In this document: positions 29,001 to 39,000 of the stretch, piece by piece | Position numbering within the stretch: the first letter of the stretch is position 1 | Layout: every line of letters begins with the position of its first letter | Assembly: GCF_000621165.1 (NCBI RefSeq) | Contig: NZ_JHZA01000001.1 | Span: 992,001 to 1,056,000 of the forward strand | Source: Enterovibrio calviensis DSM 14347 | GTDB taxonomy: Bacteria; Pseudomonadota; Gammaproteobacteria; Enterobacterales; Vibrionaceae | DNA length: 64,000 bases | Direction of reading: 5' to 3' | Position numbers and translations under genes: made by a program | The notes under the pieces: generated by a model | The model's database searches: none | Told to the model about the DNA's origin: nothing | The model's input: the letters and a program-made list of their open reading frames with translations, nothing else

Positions 29001-29144
29001 GATCACCTGAACATCAGACAGGTCGGGTAAGGCATCAACAGGCGTATTTTTTACGCTGTATAAACCACCCAAAGTAAGAAATACGGTGGCGACCAATACT
29101 AAGAAACGATTGGCGATCGACCATCGAATAACGGCACCAATCAT
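26016..29144 (-). CDS. cusA: Heavy-metal RND efflux pump, CusA type
   Basis: A 1042-residue inner-membrane RND transporter of the metal (HME) class with 12 membrane segments and two large periplasmic loops. The start MIGAVIRWSIANRFLV and the loop GAIVMIENVHKHIE are typical. The family's methionine relay cannot be checked residue by residue here, but Met residues occur at the expected regions (NAWVMPIKTRIDMLATGI). It should expel Cu(I)/Ag(I) with CusB and CusC. Its start overlaps the cusB stop by 4 bases. Confidence 0.93.
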   Translation of the reverse strand: MIGAVIRWSIANRFLVLVATVFLTLGGLYSVKNTPVDALPDLSDVQVIIKTSYPGQAPQVVEDQVTYPLTTAMLAVPGAETVRGYSFFGDSYVYIIFNDNTDMYWARSRVLEYLSQVAPKLPPSAKPTLGPDATGVGWIYSYVLQDKTGQHDLAELRSLQDWFLKYELQTVEGVSEVATVGGMVKQYQVQIDPAKLRAYNLTLQQINMAIQNGNQEAGASVIEVAEAEHMVRTTGYLSSVEDIQSLPLKVTEKGTPLLLGDIADINIGPQMRRGISEFNGEGEAVGGVIVMRFGENASEVIDNVKNKLNELQRSLPEGVEIVATYDRSTLIDNAVENLWKKLAEEFIVVAVVCALFLFHIRSSLVIAISLPIGILSAFIVMHWQGINANIMSLGGIAIAIGAMVDGAIVMIENVHKHIERTPLTDKNRWQVISKAAEEVGTPLFFSLIIITLSFVPVFALEGQEGKMFSPLAFTKTYAMAAAAGLAITLVPVLMGYFIRGNVLPEKKNPVNRGLIALYRPVLNLSLTYPKTMIVLAIALMASAYYPTSKLGSEFIPPLDEGDLMYMPTTYPGISIGKARELLQQTNKLIKTVPEVDTVWGKIGRAETATDPAPLTMIETVIQLKPREEWREGTTTESLRKEFDDLVQFPGLTNAWVMPIKTRIDMLATGIKTPIGIKIAGPDLEVIEGIGADLEPILNQVSGTASVYAERVAGGRYVTIDIKRLAAARYGLSIKDVQQVVSTAVGGMNVGETIEGLERYPINVRYPQDYRDSVVKLQNLPLVTPNGARIALADVADIRYEDGPPMIKTENARPNGWVFVDIEGRDLGSYVAEAQVTVAEQLILPAGYSLTWSGQYEYMERAKERLSVVVPITIAIIMLLLYLSFRRVGEVMVIMATLPLAMVGGLWLMYYLGFNFSIAVGVGFIALAGVAVEIGVIMLVYLNQAWDSAKLEAQENNRPLLLDDLTGAIREGAGLRVRPVMMTVLTVIIGLIPIMYGEGTGSEVMQRIAAPMIGGMASALMLTLLVLPAIYKLWKSREITQLK

Positions 29145-30850
29145 TGTTCGCCTCCTTGCTGTTCAAGGGCTTTCAATACGAAATCAGAACCATTCTTTTC
29201 GACCAAAAAACGCACGGTTTGGCCTTCAGAAAAATCGTTGAGATTGACGCTGTCATCGGCGGAGAAATTCATTTCTCCGGCTTGCCATTTCCACGCATCA
29301 ACGGGTTGGTGGGAGAGGGTGATCATGCCAAAGTCAGCCATTAACATGGAGATTTCACCCGATACCCATACTTCATTGGGTGTTGCACTCTCGCTCAATG
29401 TGAAGTCGACGATTTCATATTGCCCAGAGTCAGCTTTTTTCATTTCAAAATCGATGGACTGTCCTGATTTGAATTCCTCCATTTCAACACCGTCGGCGAA
29501 GGTGAAATTCATCACCATGCCCGGCCAATTCCATTCAGGGACGGGTTCATGGTTAATGGTGAGCATGCGGTGGCCCATCATGACATCGGTGATTTCACCC
29601 TTTGCCCATTGGGTTTCTGCTGGCGCGTCTGTTCCATTGATTCTGGCAAGATCCGCAGATTGGCTAGATTCCGAGTCCAACATAAAGTGCGCAGACGTGA
29701 CGATACGATCTTGATCCGTCAGCCCTTGAAGCACTTCAATGGTTTCACCTGCTTCTCTGCCGATTTCAATGCGCGCCGAGCGGAACTTGCCTTCACCTTC
29801 GGCCAAAACAACACGTGTCATGCCGCCAGAGCGAATAACAGATGACTTAGGAATCGTGAGAACGGCATCGTCAGTGACAGGTTGAAGCGCGATATTGGCG
29901 AACATGTTAGGTTTCAATTCGCCGTTGGCATTGTCAAATTTCAAACGCATGCGCAAGGTACGGGTTTTTGGGTCCAGAATGGGGTAGACGTAGTCAACTT
30001 CACCGAGCCACTCTTTGCCCGGGAGACCATCAAGTGTCATCGCGGCCTTGCTGCCAGCGCTTATCCAGTGGGCTTGGCGTTCAAAGACTTCGGCATCAAC
30101 CCAGACTTTATCTAAAGGACCTGCACTGATCACGGCTTGTGCAGGCGAGATGTATCCACCTTCACGGATGTTAAGACTCGCAATGACACCATCACCGAGC
30201 GCTTTGATATCAATGGTTTGTTGTGCCTTGCCGCGTTTTACGATTTGCTGGATTTGTTCGCGATCAACCCCTTGAGTGACAAGGCGTTCGGTTGCGCCTT
30301 TCACTAACCCTTTGCGGCCTGTGCGGTAGGCATTCAGCAGTTCTTCTTGTGCTTTGACTAAGTCTGGAGAGTACAGGGTAAAAAGTACGTCTCCTTTTTG
30401 GACTTCTTCACCAACGGCATTGATATAAAGTTTCTCAACCCAACCTGCGACGCGGACATTGGTTTGCCAGAGTTGGCTTTCATCGAATGCAATATAGCCG
30501 ACGGTTTCAATACGCGGCGATAGCGGTGCCCATTCCACGCCCGCCGTTTTAACGCCAAGGTTGTTTTCAACCGACGCATTGATTTTCACTGTACCGGGCT
30601 TGTCATCTTTGCCTGCCATGTCGTCGGCATAAACGGGGACGAGGTCCATGCCCATTGGCGACTTTCCAGGCTTATCTCTTTGATAATTGGCATCCATTGG
30701 TGCGACCCAATAGAGTGGTTCATCGTTTCCGCTGGCTGGCGTAGCCGCCGCCATTGCGGACATGTCATGCCCTGAAAGAAAGTGGTTTGCCCCAAATCCG
30801 ATAGCTCCGCCAACCAGTAACGCGAGAGTAGCGACGTGTATGTTTTTCAT
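29141..30850 (-). CDS. cusB: CusB-type adaptor fused to two CusF-like domains
   Basis: A 569-residue periplasmic adaptor; CusB is usually about 400. After an N-terminal membrane anchor comes a heavy-metal-binding-like segment in which the usual Cys are absent (YWVAPMDANYQRDKPGKSPM), then the lipoyl/barrel/beta adaptor core to about residue 410. Two tandem CusF-like repeats follow. The first has the Cu(I) set His, Trp, Met, Met (INHEPVPEWNWPGMVMNF). The second, SHQPVDAWKWQAGEMNF, keeps His, Trp and one Met but has Gly where the first Met should be. The fusion would deliver copper directly to the pump. Confidence 0.9.
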   Translation of the reverse strand: MKNIHVATLALLVGGAIGFGANHFLSGHDMSAMAAATPASGNDEPLYWVAPMDANYQRDKPGKSPMGMDLVPVYADDMAGKDDKPGTVKINASVENNLGVKTAGVEWAPLSPRIETVGYIAFDESQLWQTNVRVAGWVEKLYINAVGEEVQKGDVLFTLYSPDLVKAQEELLNAYRTGRKGLVKGATERLVTQGVDREQIQQIVKRGKAQQTIDIKALGDGVIASLNIREGGYISPAQAVISAGPLDKVWVDAEVFERQAHWISAGSKAAMTLDGLPGKEWLGEVDYVYPILDPKTRTLRMRLKFDNANGELKPNMFANIALQPVTDDAVLTIPKSSVIRSGGMTRVVLAEGEGKFRSARIEIGREAGETIEVLQGLTDQDRIVTSAHFMLDSESSQSADLARINGTDAPAETQWAKGEITDVMMGHRMLTINHEPVPEWNWPGMVMNFTFADGVEMEEFKSGQSIDFEMKKADSGQYEIVDFTLSESATPNEVWVSGEISMLMADFGMITLSHQPVDAWKWQAGEMNFSADDSVNLNDFSEGQTVRFLVEKNGSDFVLKALEQQGGEQ

Positions 30851-30874
30851 TGTTATCTCCTACCTTGCGGCTTC

Positions 30875-32284
30875 TTACTGCTTGGTTGTTGTTTGGCTTG
30901 TGGAAGTGCTACTGAGGTTTGGTACGGCGATATCTGGCGTATTGGCGTTGTAATTCAATCCACCCAACAAGGCTGCCAAATTGCTGTTGACCAAGTTTAA
31001 GTCAGTGACCAGTCGCTGTTGCTCCAGTGACAAGGTCAATTCATCGTTGGCCGCTGCGATAACATCGCTAAATTGCGCCGTGTTGTTTTGATATCCACGC
31101 TCTACCGCTTTGGTGCGCGCACTGGCTTGTCCCAGTAGAGTGTTTTCGTAGCGCGACAGACGTTGCTCAAGATTGCTCTTATCGACAAGAAGCGCGTTAA
31201 CCTTGGCGTTCATTTGTGCAAGGAGGAGATCTTTTTGAGACTTTGACGCGCCGACTTGATATTGCGCTGCGGCGAGGTTTCTGTCCTGACGGTTGTCGGT
31301 GAACAGTGGAATATCCAGTGTAAGGTAGGCGCTGACTAAATCAGAAGCGGGTTGCCCGTTCATGCCGTTGGCTTGACGGTAGCCATACATCACTTCAACA
31401 CCAAACTGGGGGGCATAGGCTTGTTCGGCTATCTCAACCTGAGTTTGTTGCGTGGTGATCGCCACATCGGCCATTTTTACCATTGGGTGTTGTAGAAGCT
31501 GCGAGAAATGCTCCGTGCTTTGAGTTTGAATCGATGAATCTGTCAGTGCCTGCCAATTCAGTTGATTACTGGCTTCCAGCTCATGCGCACCCGCTAGCCA
31601 GTTGGCTCCCAGCCACTCGGAAAGCTGAGAAACAATACGGCGCTGAACTTGCGCGTTGGCGTTGAGTTTGTCATCCAATTTGCTCACTTGAAGCTGGGCG
31701 TTGAGCAAGTCTTGCGCTTCGTTTTGGCCCATCGAATAGTTAGTTTGGATAAACCGGGTGAGTTCTCTCAGCAGGCGCTGGTTTTCGTGCAGAATGCGTT
31801 CCGCCTGCTGTTGATAGCCGAGTTCTAGCCAAAGTTGGGTGATTGCATTTGCAACGTCACGCTCACGAACTTCCACTTGTAACTGAACACCATCAGCTTG
31901 CTGATTCGCTTTTTTGCCTTGTAACGCCAAGGTGTCGCCACGCTCAAACTGTTGCATTAAACCCAGGGAAATGTTGGTCATTGGGTCTTTGTCGAATTGG
32001 AAGCTGTCGATAGGAAAGCCGCCTACACCGACTTTCAATTTCGGATCCATGAGGGTGGTGCTGGCGATGCCCATTTCGCGCATGGCTTGGGATTGCGCAT
32101 AAAACTGCTTGCGACTGGCATCGTTTGCCAATGCTGTTTCAATCAGTTGTGTTAGCGTGCGCGAATCATTTGATGCGCGCATAGCGTCTTCTTTTGCAGC
32201 GGCAAATGCAGGAGCGCTAACGCCAGCACCAACACCAACGGTTGCACTGATCACCAGTGCCAATAAGCTCGGTTTGATATTCAC
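30875..32284 (-). CDS. cusC: TolC-type outer-membrane channel, CusC role
   Basis: A 469-residue outer-membrane efflux protein with a signal peptide (cleavage near AFAAAKED) and the two coiled-coil OEP repeats of the TolC family (for example QKDLLLAQMNAKVNALLVDKSNLEQRLSRYENTLLGQ). The C-terminal part has an LVTDLNLVNSNLAALLGG helix. The start codon appears to be GTG at 32284. It forms the exit duct for the adjacent CusA/CusB proteins. Confidence 0.88.
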   Translation of the reverse strand: MNIKPSLLALVISATVGVGAGVSAPAFAAAKEDAMRASNDSRTLTQLIETALANDASRKQFYAQSQAMREMGIASTTLMDPKLKVGVGGFPIDSFQFDKDPMTNISLGLMQQFERGDTLALQGKKANQQADGVQLQVEVRERDVANAITQLWLELGYQQQAERILHENQRLLRELTRFIQTNYSMGQNEAQDLLNAQLQVSKLDDKLNANAQVQRRIVSQLSEWLGANWLAGAHELEASNQLNWQALTDSSIQTQSTEHFSQLLQHPMVKMADVAITTQQTQVEIAEQAYAPQFGVEVMYGYRQANGMNGQPASDLVSAYLTLDIPLFTDNRQDRNLAAAQYQVGASKSQKDLLLAQMNAKVNALLVDKSNLEQRLSRYENTLLGQASARTKAVERGYQNNTAQFSDVIAAANDELTLSLEQQRLVTDLNLVNSNLAALLGGLNYNANTPDIAVPNLSSTSTSQTTTKQ

Positions 32285-32378
32285 GATGTAAATCCATTCT
32301 GTTCGCGTCGAAATTGGACGCGGAATTACCCTCCACGGCGCAAATCAGGCGCAGTGGTACGACATTTCAGAGTGAGAT

Positions 32379-32807
32379 TTAGATTATCGGTGGGCGGTAC
32401 AGAGACTGGGAGCGTTCAATGACACTGATATCTCGCTCAGAGGCGATCAACGCGAGTTGTGTCATGAGTGGTTGAGATTGGTAGGCTGGGGACAGCAAAG
32501 CAATGGAGGTAAAGCAAGTTGCTGAACAGCAGTTATGAATCATGTCAGTGTCGTCGCCGCAATGCATTGGGCTAGCACTTGGTTGATGAGCGTGTTCGTC
32601 AGTGAGTTCGTGATTGTTGTGTTGAGCGTGGAGATTGTCGAGTTGCATTCCCATGCCGCAATCGACGGCGTTGGCAGACATGTTATGTCCGCTCATCATA
32701 TCCATCTGCATAGACATAGAAGATGCGCTAGAGGCAAAACTGGAGAGCAGCATGACAAGCAAGCTGATCACTGAAATCCAGAATGTGCGTAAAGAAGAAA
32801 AGCGCAT
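32379..32807 (-). CDS. Small Met/His/Cys-rich exported protein of the copper operon
   Basis: A 142-residue protein with an N-terminal hydrophobic segment (FWISVISLLVMLLSSFA) followed by a Met/His-rich region (MSMQMDMMSGHNM, HAQHNNHELTDEHAH) and Cys pairs (MHCGDD, HNCCSATC). The pattern suggests copper binding outside the cytoplasm. No named family is evident. It is the first gene after the CueR-type promoter at 32840-32870. Start is ATG 32807 or the adjacent GTG 32810. Confidence 0.7.
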   Translation of the reverse strand: MRFSSLRTFWISVISLLVMLLSSFASSASSMSMQMDMMSGHNMSANAVDCGMGMQLDNLHAQHNNHELTDEHAHQPSASPMHCGDDTDMIHNCCSATCFTSIALLSPAYQSQPLMTQLALIASERDISVIERSQSLYRPPII

Positions 32808-32839
32808 CACATAACTATTTAGATGAAATATTACTAAAG

Positions 32840-32870
32840 AGTATAAAGCTTACCGCTAGGGTAAGGTCAA
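32840..32870 (-). promoter_or_regulatory. CueR/MerR-type promoter of the copper operon
   Basis: On the minus strand a -35 TTGACC (32865-32870) and -10 TATACT (32840-32845) are 19 bases apart, the long spacer typical of MerR-family promoters. The spacer holds a dyad, CTTACC (32849-32854) and GGTAAG (32860-32865). Sequence and geometry resemble the E. coli copA CueR site. CueR itself is not in the window. Confidence 0.85.
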
Positions 32871-32970
32871 TCAGTTTTAGCTTTTCAACCAAAGAAGCGC
32901 TCAGTTTGCTGCTAACTTGTTCAAATTGCTATGAAGTTAGCCAGCAATTTAAGAGGCTGGCTCTAGCAGT

Positions 32971-33708
32971 TTAAGAAACTGGCTCAACATGGCAGGGAAT
33001 ATCCAGCAACAGATCCGCCAAATTTGTCGGATGAATCATATCTTTTTTGGCGATACCCATCTGCATGGCAACTTGCTTGTTGTACAACTCCCAATGCTTT
33101 AGCAATAGCGCATCTTCATCACCACCTAGCTCTGGCCATGTTTCATTCAGCATAGGTTTGAGGCTAATCGCCGCATGGGCGTGCTGAAGCATCTGCCACT
33201 TCATTTCCCATAACTCAACGGGCGCATCTGGATGCTGCTGGTTGTAGTCTTCAAACAAAGATTTAAACACCGCGGAAAATTGGTCTTTCGAACGCAAGAA
33301 GTACGCAAGAAGGGCATCGTTTTTCTGGCGAACGGCATCAGCGATAAATTGAATCGGTTTAGGTTCGCACAAGATGACAGCGTTTAACCTGACCAAGAAC
33401 AGGTAGATACGGTGAGCGCTGTCTTGTGTATCGGAGATTTCCAATAGCAATTGAGAAATATAGCGCTGCAAATAGCTATCCATTCCGTCACTTACGGCCT
33501 GCCAAATCTGTTCTTTGCTGCCAAAGTGATAGCGGATCAAACTGTGAGACACGCCTGCGTTCTCACTGATATTCCTCAGTGATACGCGCTCAAAACCAAG
33601 CTCTGCAAACATATCAGCTGCCACGTGCATGATGAGGCACTTTGTTTGCTCTGCGGTTTCTGCGCTTCGGCGTCCTTGTTTTCTCTCTTGGGTGGCTTTC
33701 GACTGCAT
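32971..33708 (-). CDS. TetR-family regulator of the adjacent RND pump
   Basis: A 245-residue TetR regulator. The helix-turn-helix is ADMFAELGFERVSLRNISENAGVSHSLIRYHFGSKEQIW (about residues 32-70), followed by a helical ligand domain. It is divergent from the two-adaptor RND operon and probably represses it; repeated elements at 33779-33836 lie in the shared promoter region. Confidence 0.9.
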   Translation of the reverse strand: MQSKATQERKQGRRSAETAEQTKCLIMHVAADMFAELGFERVSLRNISENAGVSHSLIRYHFGSKEQIWQAVSDGMDSYLQRYISQLLLEISDTQDSAHRIYLFLVRLNAVILCEPKPIQFIADAVRQKNDALLAYFLRSKDQFSAVFKSLFEDYNQQHPDAPVELWEMKWQMLQHAHAAISLKPMLNETWPELGGDEDALLLKHWELYNKQVAMQMGIAKKDMIHPTNLADLLLDIPCHVEPVS

Positions 33709-33778
33709 GGCTTTAACAACGCTCCGTAAGATGACTAACGCTTTGTAACAGATAAGAGTTTACGACACCAATTTTTTT

Positions 33779-33836
33779 ACTGCACAGGTGGAAAATATAT
33801 TGATCCAATTCAAAATGCAAATATACTGCACGGGTG
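33779..33836. promoter_or_regulatory. RND operon promoter with repeated element
   Basis: ACTGCACAGGTG (33779-33790) and ACTGCACGGGTG (33825-33836) are direct repeats 46 bases apart. A promoter, TTGATC (33800-33805) - 16 bases - TATACT (33822-33827), lies between them with its -10 touching the second repeat. They are candidate binding sites for the divergent TetR regulator. Confidence 0.6.
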
Positions 33837-33863
33837 TGTAATAAAAATATTGGAGAGAGTGAA

Positions 33864-34940
33864 GTGCGATATCAACGATTGAAACGCACCCTCGGGAACT
33901 TGCTGGTTATGTTAACAACAGTTGGTTTACTAGCGGGTTGTAACGAAGCCATATCGGAAACACCGGAAGCGATGCCGATCAAACCTGTGAAACTGTTGGC
34001 CGTTCAGGATTATGTGGTTTCAGAAACAGATAACTTCTTGGCAGAAATTGATGCCACCAAGCGTGCGCAGTTGTCGTTTCAGGTTGGCGGAGAAATCCAA
34101 GATCTTGCTGTGCGAATGGGGCAACACGTAAAGAAAGGTGAGTTGCTGGCGGTGTTAGACCCAAGCGACTTAACACTGGCGTTGGACTCAGCCAATGCAC
34201 GTTATTCTTTGGCGAAAACCCAATGGAAACGTACGCAACAGCTGTATAAAAAACAATTGGTCAGCACTGATGTGTACGATCAGGCGGAAACGCGTTACAA
34301 AGCAGAGTTAGCGCATTACGAGCAAGCAAAAACCGAGCTCGAATATACCCAAGTTGTTGCGCCATTTGATGGCGTTGTGGCATATACCTTTGCCAAGCAA
34401 CACCAAGTTGTTGCTGCGAAACAGCCCATTCTCAATATTATCGATAACACCCAACTTGATGTGTCGTTTGCCTTGCCCGTCCACTATGTTGAGCAGTTAG
34501 GTATAGATACGCTGACCGAACAGCCTTTGTGGGTGATGATGGACAGCGATCCGACAACGAGAATCCCCGGCAAGTTTAAAGAACTGTCTACCCAACCAAA
34601 TACCGAAACCAATACCTACCAAGCGACATTGACCATCGTTCGCCCCGAAGCACGTAACTTGCTCAGTGGCATGACGGGACATGTTCTGATCGCGAAATCT
34701 CAAACCGGACTTCAGCTTTCTCTGCCCGAATCTGCTTGGGTTAGCCGTGATGCCGAACAAGGCACTGTATGGGTCATGGACGAGACAACGCAGCGTGTTG
34801 CCAAAACCGCAGTGCGCCTCGATGGTGAAGGGCGAATTGCACAAGGCTTAGACGTGACCGACTTAGTGGTTGTCGCCGGTGTTGAAAGCCTGAGTGAAGG
34901 ACAAGAAGTGAAAGCATGGATTCGCGAGGATGGCATTTAA
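33864..34940 (+). CDS. RND periplasmic adaptor lipoprotein 1
   Basis: A 358-residue membrane-fusion protein. The lipobox LLAGC is near residue 30 and is followed by a barrel-sandwich domain (LSFQVGGEIQDLAVRMGQHVKKGELLAVLDPSD) and hairpin (KTQWKRTQQLYKKQLVSTDVYDQAETRY). I choose GTG 33864 because GGAGAG lies at the right distance; an upstream in-frame GTG (33834) does not. Together with the next gene it forms a two-adaptor RND system resembling V. cholerae VexIJK / V. parahaemolyticus VmeTUV. Confidence 0.88.
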   Translation: MRYQRLKRTLGNLLVMLTTVGLLAGCNEAISETPEAMPIKPVKLLAVQDYVVSETDNFLAEIDATKRAQLSFQVGGEIQDLAVRMGQHVKKGELLAVLDPSDLTLALDSANARYSLAKTQWKRTQQLYKKQLVSTDVYDQAETRYKAELAHYEQAKTELEYTQVVAPFDGVVAYTFAKQHQVVAAKQPILNIIDNTQLDVSFALPVHYVEQLGIDTLTEQPLWVMMDSDPTTRIPGKFKELSTQPNTETNTYQATLTIVRPEARNLLSGMTGHVLIAKSQTGLQLSLPESAWVSRDAEQGTVWVMDETTQRVAKTAVRLDGEGRIAQGLDVTDLVVVAGVESLSEGQEVKAWIREDGI

Positions 34941-36007
34941 TGAAATTAAGAACACTTACCGTCGCCATTGTCAGCGTATTGATGTTGTCGGCGTGCTCCC
35001 AAGATGAAAAAGAAGCGGTGGTGGCGCAGCCTTTGTATGTGTCGACGACGGCCATTGATGCACCCGTTAAAAATCAGTTTCGTGTATTCAAAGGGCAGGT
35101 TGTCCCCGCAGAACAAACGCCGATTGCGTTTCGAACCACGGGCGAAATTCGTGAAGTCTTCGTGAAATCAGGAGACAAAGTTGTCAGAGGACAACCCATT
35201 GCGCAGCTAGATGACAGCAGTGTGCAGCAAGCATTCAACGATGCTAAAGCACAGTACTCGCTGGCGTCTAAGCAATTGAGCCGAAGTAAAGACTTGTTCG
35301 AACGCTCCATGATTTCTGAAGCCGAGTTGGATGAGCTGAATGCTAATCGCCAACTGGCGAAAGCACAGTATGAATTGGCAAAAAACCAGCTCAAATACAC
35401 TCAACTGAACGCGCCGTTTAGCGGCACGATTTCTGATGTATTTAAAGAACGTTTTGAACGTGTTCAGGCCGGCGAGTCGGTGGTGGATATGTATCAGGAC
35501 GACAAGGTCTATGTGCAGATCGAACTGTCAGATAACGTTCTCGCGATGATCACGCCAGACGGACGCAGCGTCCAATATCGCCCTATGGTCACCTTCTCGG
35601 GTGTCGAAGGGCAGCATCAAATGAATTACCTCGAACACACCAATGAACCTAGCCAGCAAACGGGAAGCTATTCCATGTGGCTAGAACGTGACCAACTGGA
35701 ACAACCTATCTTACCGGGCACGACTGCAACGGTTGCCGTTGACATGGTAGAGGCGGGCATCACAGCGGTGGACGGTTACCAAGTACCGATGACGGCGTTG
35801 CAGGCTGGCGATAACAAAGGGCGATTCTTTGTGTGGAAGCTAAATGGCAACCAAGTGAATCGCGTGGAAGTGGCGGTGTCGCAAGTCAATGGTGACGGGG
35901 CCATCATCGCGTCAGGTGTGGTTGAGGGAGACATTTTGATTAACTCCAGTTTGCGTAAGCTACGCGAAGGAAAAGCCGTAGAAACAGCGGAGAAAAATAA
36001 CGGATGA
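34940..36007 (+). CDS. RND periplasmic adaptor lipoprotein 2
   Basis: A 355-residue adaptor lipoprotein (lipobox MLSAC near residue 19) with the same domains as the first: VPAEQTPIAFRTTGEIREVFVKSGDKVVRGQPIAQLDD and a helical hairpin. The ATG overlaps the upstream stop (TAATG), so translation is coupled. Two different adaptors for one pump suggest a mixed adaptor hexamer, as reported for related systems. Confidence 0.88.
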   Translation: MKLRTLTVAIVSVLMLSACSQDEKEAVVAQPLYVSTTAIDAPVKNQFRVFKGQVVPAEQTPIAFRTTGEIREVFVKSGDKVVRGQPIAQLDDSSVQQAFNDAKAQYSLASKQLSRSKDLFERSMISEAELDELNANRQLAKAQYELAKNQLKYTQLNAPFSGTISDVFKERFERVQAGESVVDMYQDDKVYVQIELSDNVLAMITPDGRSVQYRPMVTFSGVEGQHQMNYLEHTNEPSQQTGSYSMWLERDQLEQPILPGTTATVAVDMVEAGITAVDGYQVPMTALQAGDNKGRFFVWKLNGNQVNRVEVAVSQVNGDGAIIASGVVEGDILINSSLRKLREGKAVETAEKNNG

Positions 36008-39000
36008 ACATCGCTGAATATTCCATCAAGAACAAAGTGATTAGCTGGCTATTTATTGTCATCTTGGCCATTGGCGGCGTGACTTCGTTTCTTGAATTGG
36101 GCCGATTAGAAGACCCTGCATTTACGATCAAAGATGCCATGGTGGTGGCGACCTATCCGGGCGCTACACCGCAAGAAGTGGAGGAAGAACTCACCTATCC
36201 ACTGGAAAAAGAAATTCGTCGTTTGCCTTATATCGACAAGATTACATCAACGTCATCAAGCGGCATGTCGCAGATTATGGTGAGCATGAAGATGGACTAT
36301 GGTCCTGACGAATTACCACAAATCTGGGATGAGATGCGTCGTAAGATCAACGACCTTAAACCGACGTTGCCTGCGGGTGTGAATTCGCTCTCTATCATTG
36401 ATGATTTCGGTGATGTGTTTGGTGTGATGATCATGCTAAGCGGTGAAGGGTATGACTACGTTGAACTCAAGCGATATGCCGATGTGATGTCTCGTGACCT
36501 TGAAATGGTCGATGGGGTTGGCAAAGTATCGATTGCTGGCGATCAGCAAGAGATGTTGTTCGTCGAGGTTTCTCTCGATCGCCTTGCGTCACTCAACCTT
36601 GATATGTCGAGGGTCGCGGGTTTGTTGAATCAACAAAATAACGTGGTCTCTTCTGGCGAAGTCATGGTGAATGGCGAGAGCTTGGTGATCCGTCCGAGCG
36701 GCACGTTGAATTCGGTTGAATCACTAGAAAACCTGATCATTCACGGTCGAGATACGGGCAACCTTATTCGATTAAAAGACGTGGCGACCGTGGTGCGTGG
36801 CATTCAAGAAAAGCCCACCAATGTTGTTACCTATAACGGAAAGCCAGCCATTAACCTTGGGGTTTCTTTTGCGAGTGGCGTGAACGTCGTTGAAGTGGGT
36901 CAACGTCTGACTGACGAAATCGCTCACCTAGAAACCATGAAACCCGCCGGCATAGAGCTGAACTACTTCTATAACCAAGCGGCAGAAGTGGATGCGTCGG
37001 TGCAGGACTTCATTGTGAGTCTTGGGCAAGCAGTTGCCATTGTTATTCTTGTATTGCTGTTTGCGATGGGTATTCGAAGCGGCATCATCATTGGTGTTGT
37101 GCTCTTGCTTACCGTGTTCGGTACTTTCATTTTGATGGAGTACAACGACATTGAACTTCACCGCATCTCGCTAGGCGCATTGATCATTGCGCTGGGTATG
37201 CTGGTGGATAACGCAATCGTGGTCGTTGAGGGGATTTTGGTCGGGCTCAAAAAAGGCCGTACCAAGATGCAAGCGGCGTCAGACATTGTTAAGCAAACAC
37301 AGTGGCCGCTACTCGGTGCGACTGTTATTGCGATTACCGCGTTTGCACCGATCGGCTTGTCTGAAGATGCCACGGGTGAATTCATGGGCTCGTTGTTTTG
37401 GGTACTGTGTTATTCGTTGTTCTTGAGCTGGATTACGGCGCTGACGATTACGCCGTTCCTTGCTGACTTGCTGTTGAAGGAAGAAAACGTTTCCAACAAC
37501 GCCGATGGCGCGGATGCTCAACAGAGCGCAAGCCAGCAAGAATATGACGACCCATACAAAGGCTGGTTGTTTGTGTTGTTCGGCTGGACGCTTAAACTGG
37601 CGATGCGCTTTCGTTGGGTAACGGTAGTGAGCATGGTGGCGCTTTTGTTTACCGCAGTCTTTGCGTTTGGCATGGTGAAGCAACAGTTCTTCCCACCGTC
37701 GAATACGCCAATGTTTTACGTGGACATGTGGATGCCAGAAGGCACCGACATACGTGAAACTATTAAGCAGACTGAACGCGTTGAGAAGTACGTGCGCGAA
37801 CAAGAACACGTCGAATTTGTTTCAACGTCAGTGGGGCAGGGTTTGCAGCGTTTCGCGCTGACTTATCAGCCAGAACAAAGCTACGAAGCCTATGCGCAGC
37901 TTCAAGTTCGAACCACGGATAGAGAAAACATGTTCGTGGTATTGAACGGCCTGACGGGGGAGCTCTCACGTCAGTTTGACACGCCGACCTTCCAGTTCAA
38001 GCTGATGGAGTTCGGGCCGTCTCCAGCATCAAAAATAGAAGCACGAATCACGGGCTCTGATCCGCAGGTATTGCGTGAAATCGCGCTACAAGTTGAAGAC
38101 ATTCTTCACACGGATCCGGGCGCACGAAACATTCGCCATGATTGGCGTGAGCGTACCAAAGAATTGGTACCCGTGTTCAATGAATCCAAAGCGCGTCGTC
38201 TTGGCATTTCGAAAGAAGATTTGTCGAATACACTGCAAATGACGTTTGGTGGCTCCGCCATGGGTTTGCTGCGCGATGGTGCCGATATTCTGCCGATTGT
38301 GGGTCGTCTACCGGAATCTGAGCGCGTGGATTTCGAATCGCTTCAAAACGCTAAGATTTGGAGCCCATCGTTACAGGCGTATGTGCCGATCGACCAAGTG
38401 ATTGATGGTGTTTCGTTGTCATGGGATGAGCCACTGATTAAGCGTCGTGATCGTAAGCGTACGTTAACGGTATTGGCTGACCATGATGTGCTGAGTGAAG
38501 ACACTGCAGCGGCTTTGTTTACGCGCATTCAGCCAAAAGTGATGGCGCTGGATCTTCCTGACGGTTACGGCATTAGCTGGGGCGGCGAATATGAGTCGTC
38601 GAAAGACGCGCAAGACTCATTATTTGGCTCGTTGCCAATGGGCTACTTGCTGATGTTCGTGATCACCATGCTGTTGTTTAACTCGTTGAAGAAGCCCTTG
38701 GTAATTTGGTTTACCGTGCCGCTTTCTATCATTGGTGTGTCATTTGGTCTGCTGTTGTGGAACATGCCATTTAGCTTCACGGCATTCCTCGGTCTATTGA
38801 GTCTGAGCGGCATGATCTTGAAAAACGGCATCGTATTGATGGATCAGATCAACATCGAGATGGATTCAGGCAAAGACCCGTATCTGGCCATTGTGGACAG
38901 TGCAGTGAGCCGTGTGCGTCCTGTGAGTATGGCGGCATTGACGACGATTCTTGGCTTGGTGCCACTCATGTTTGATGCGTTCTTTGGCTCAATGGCAATC

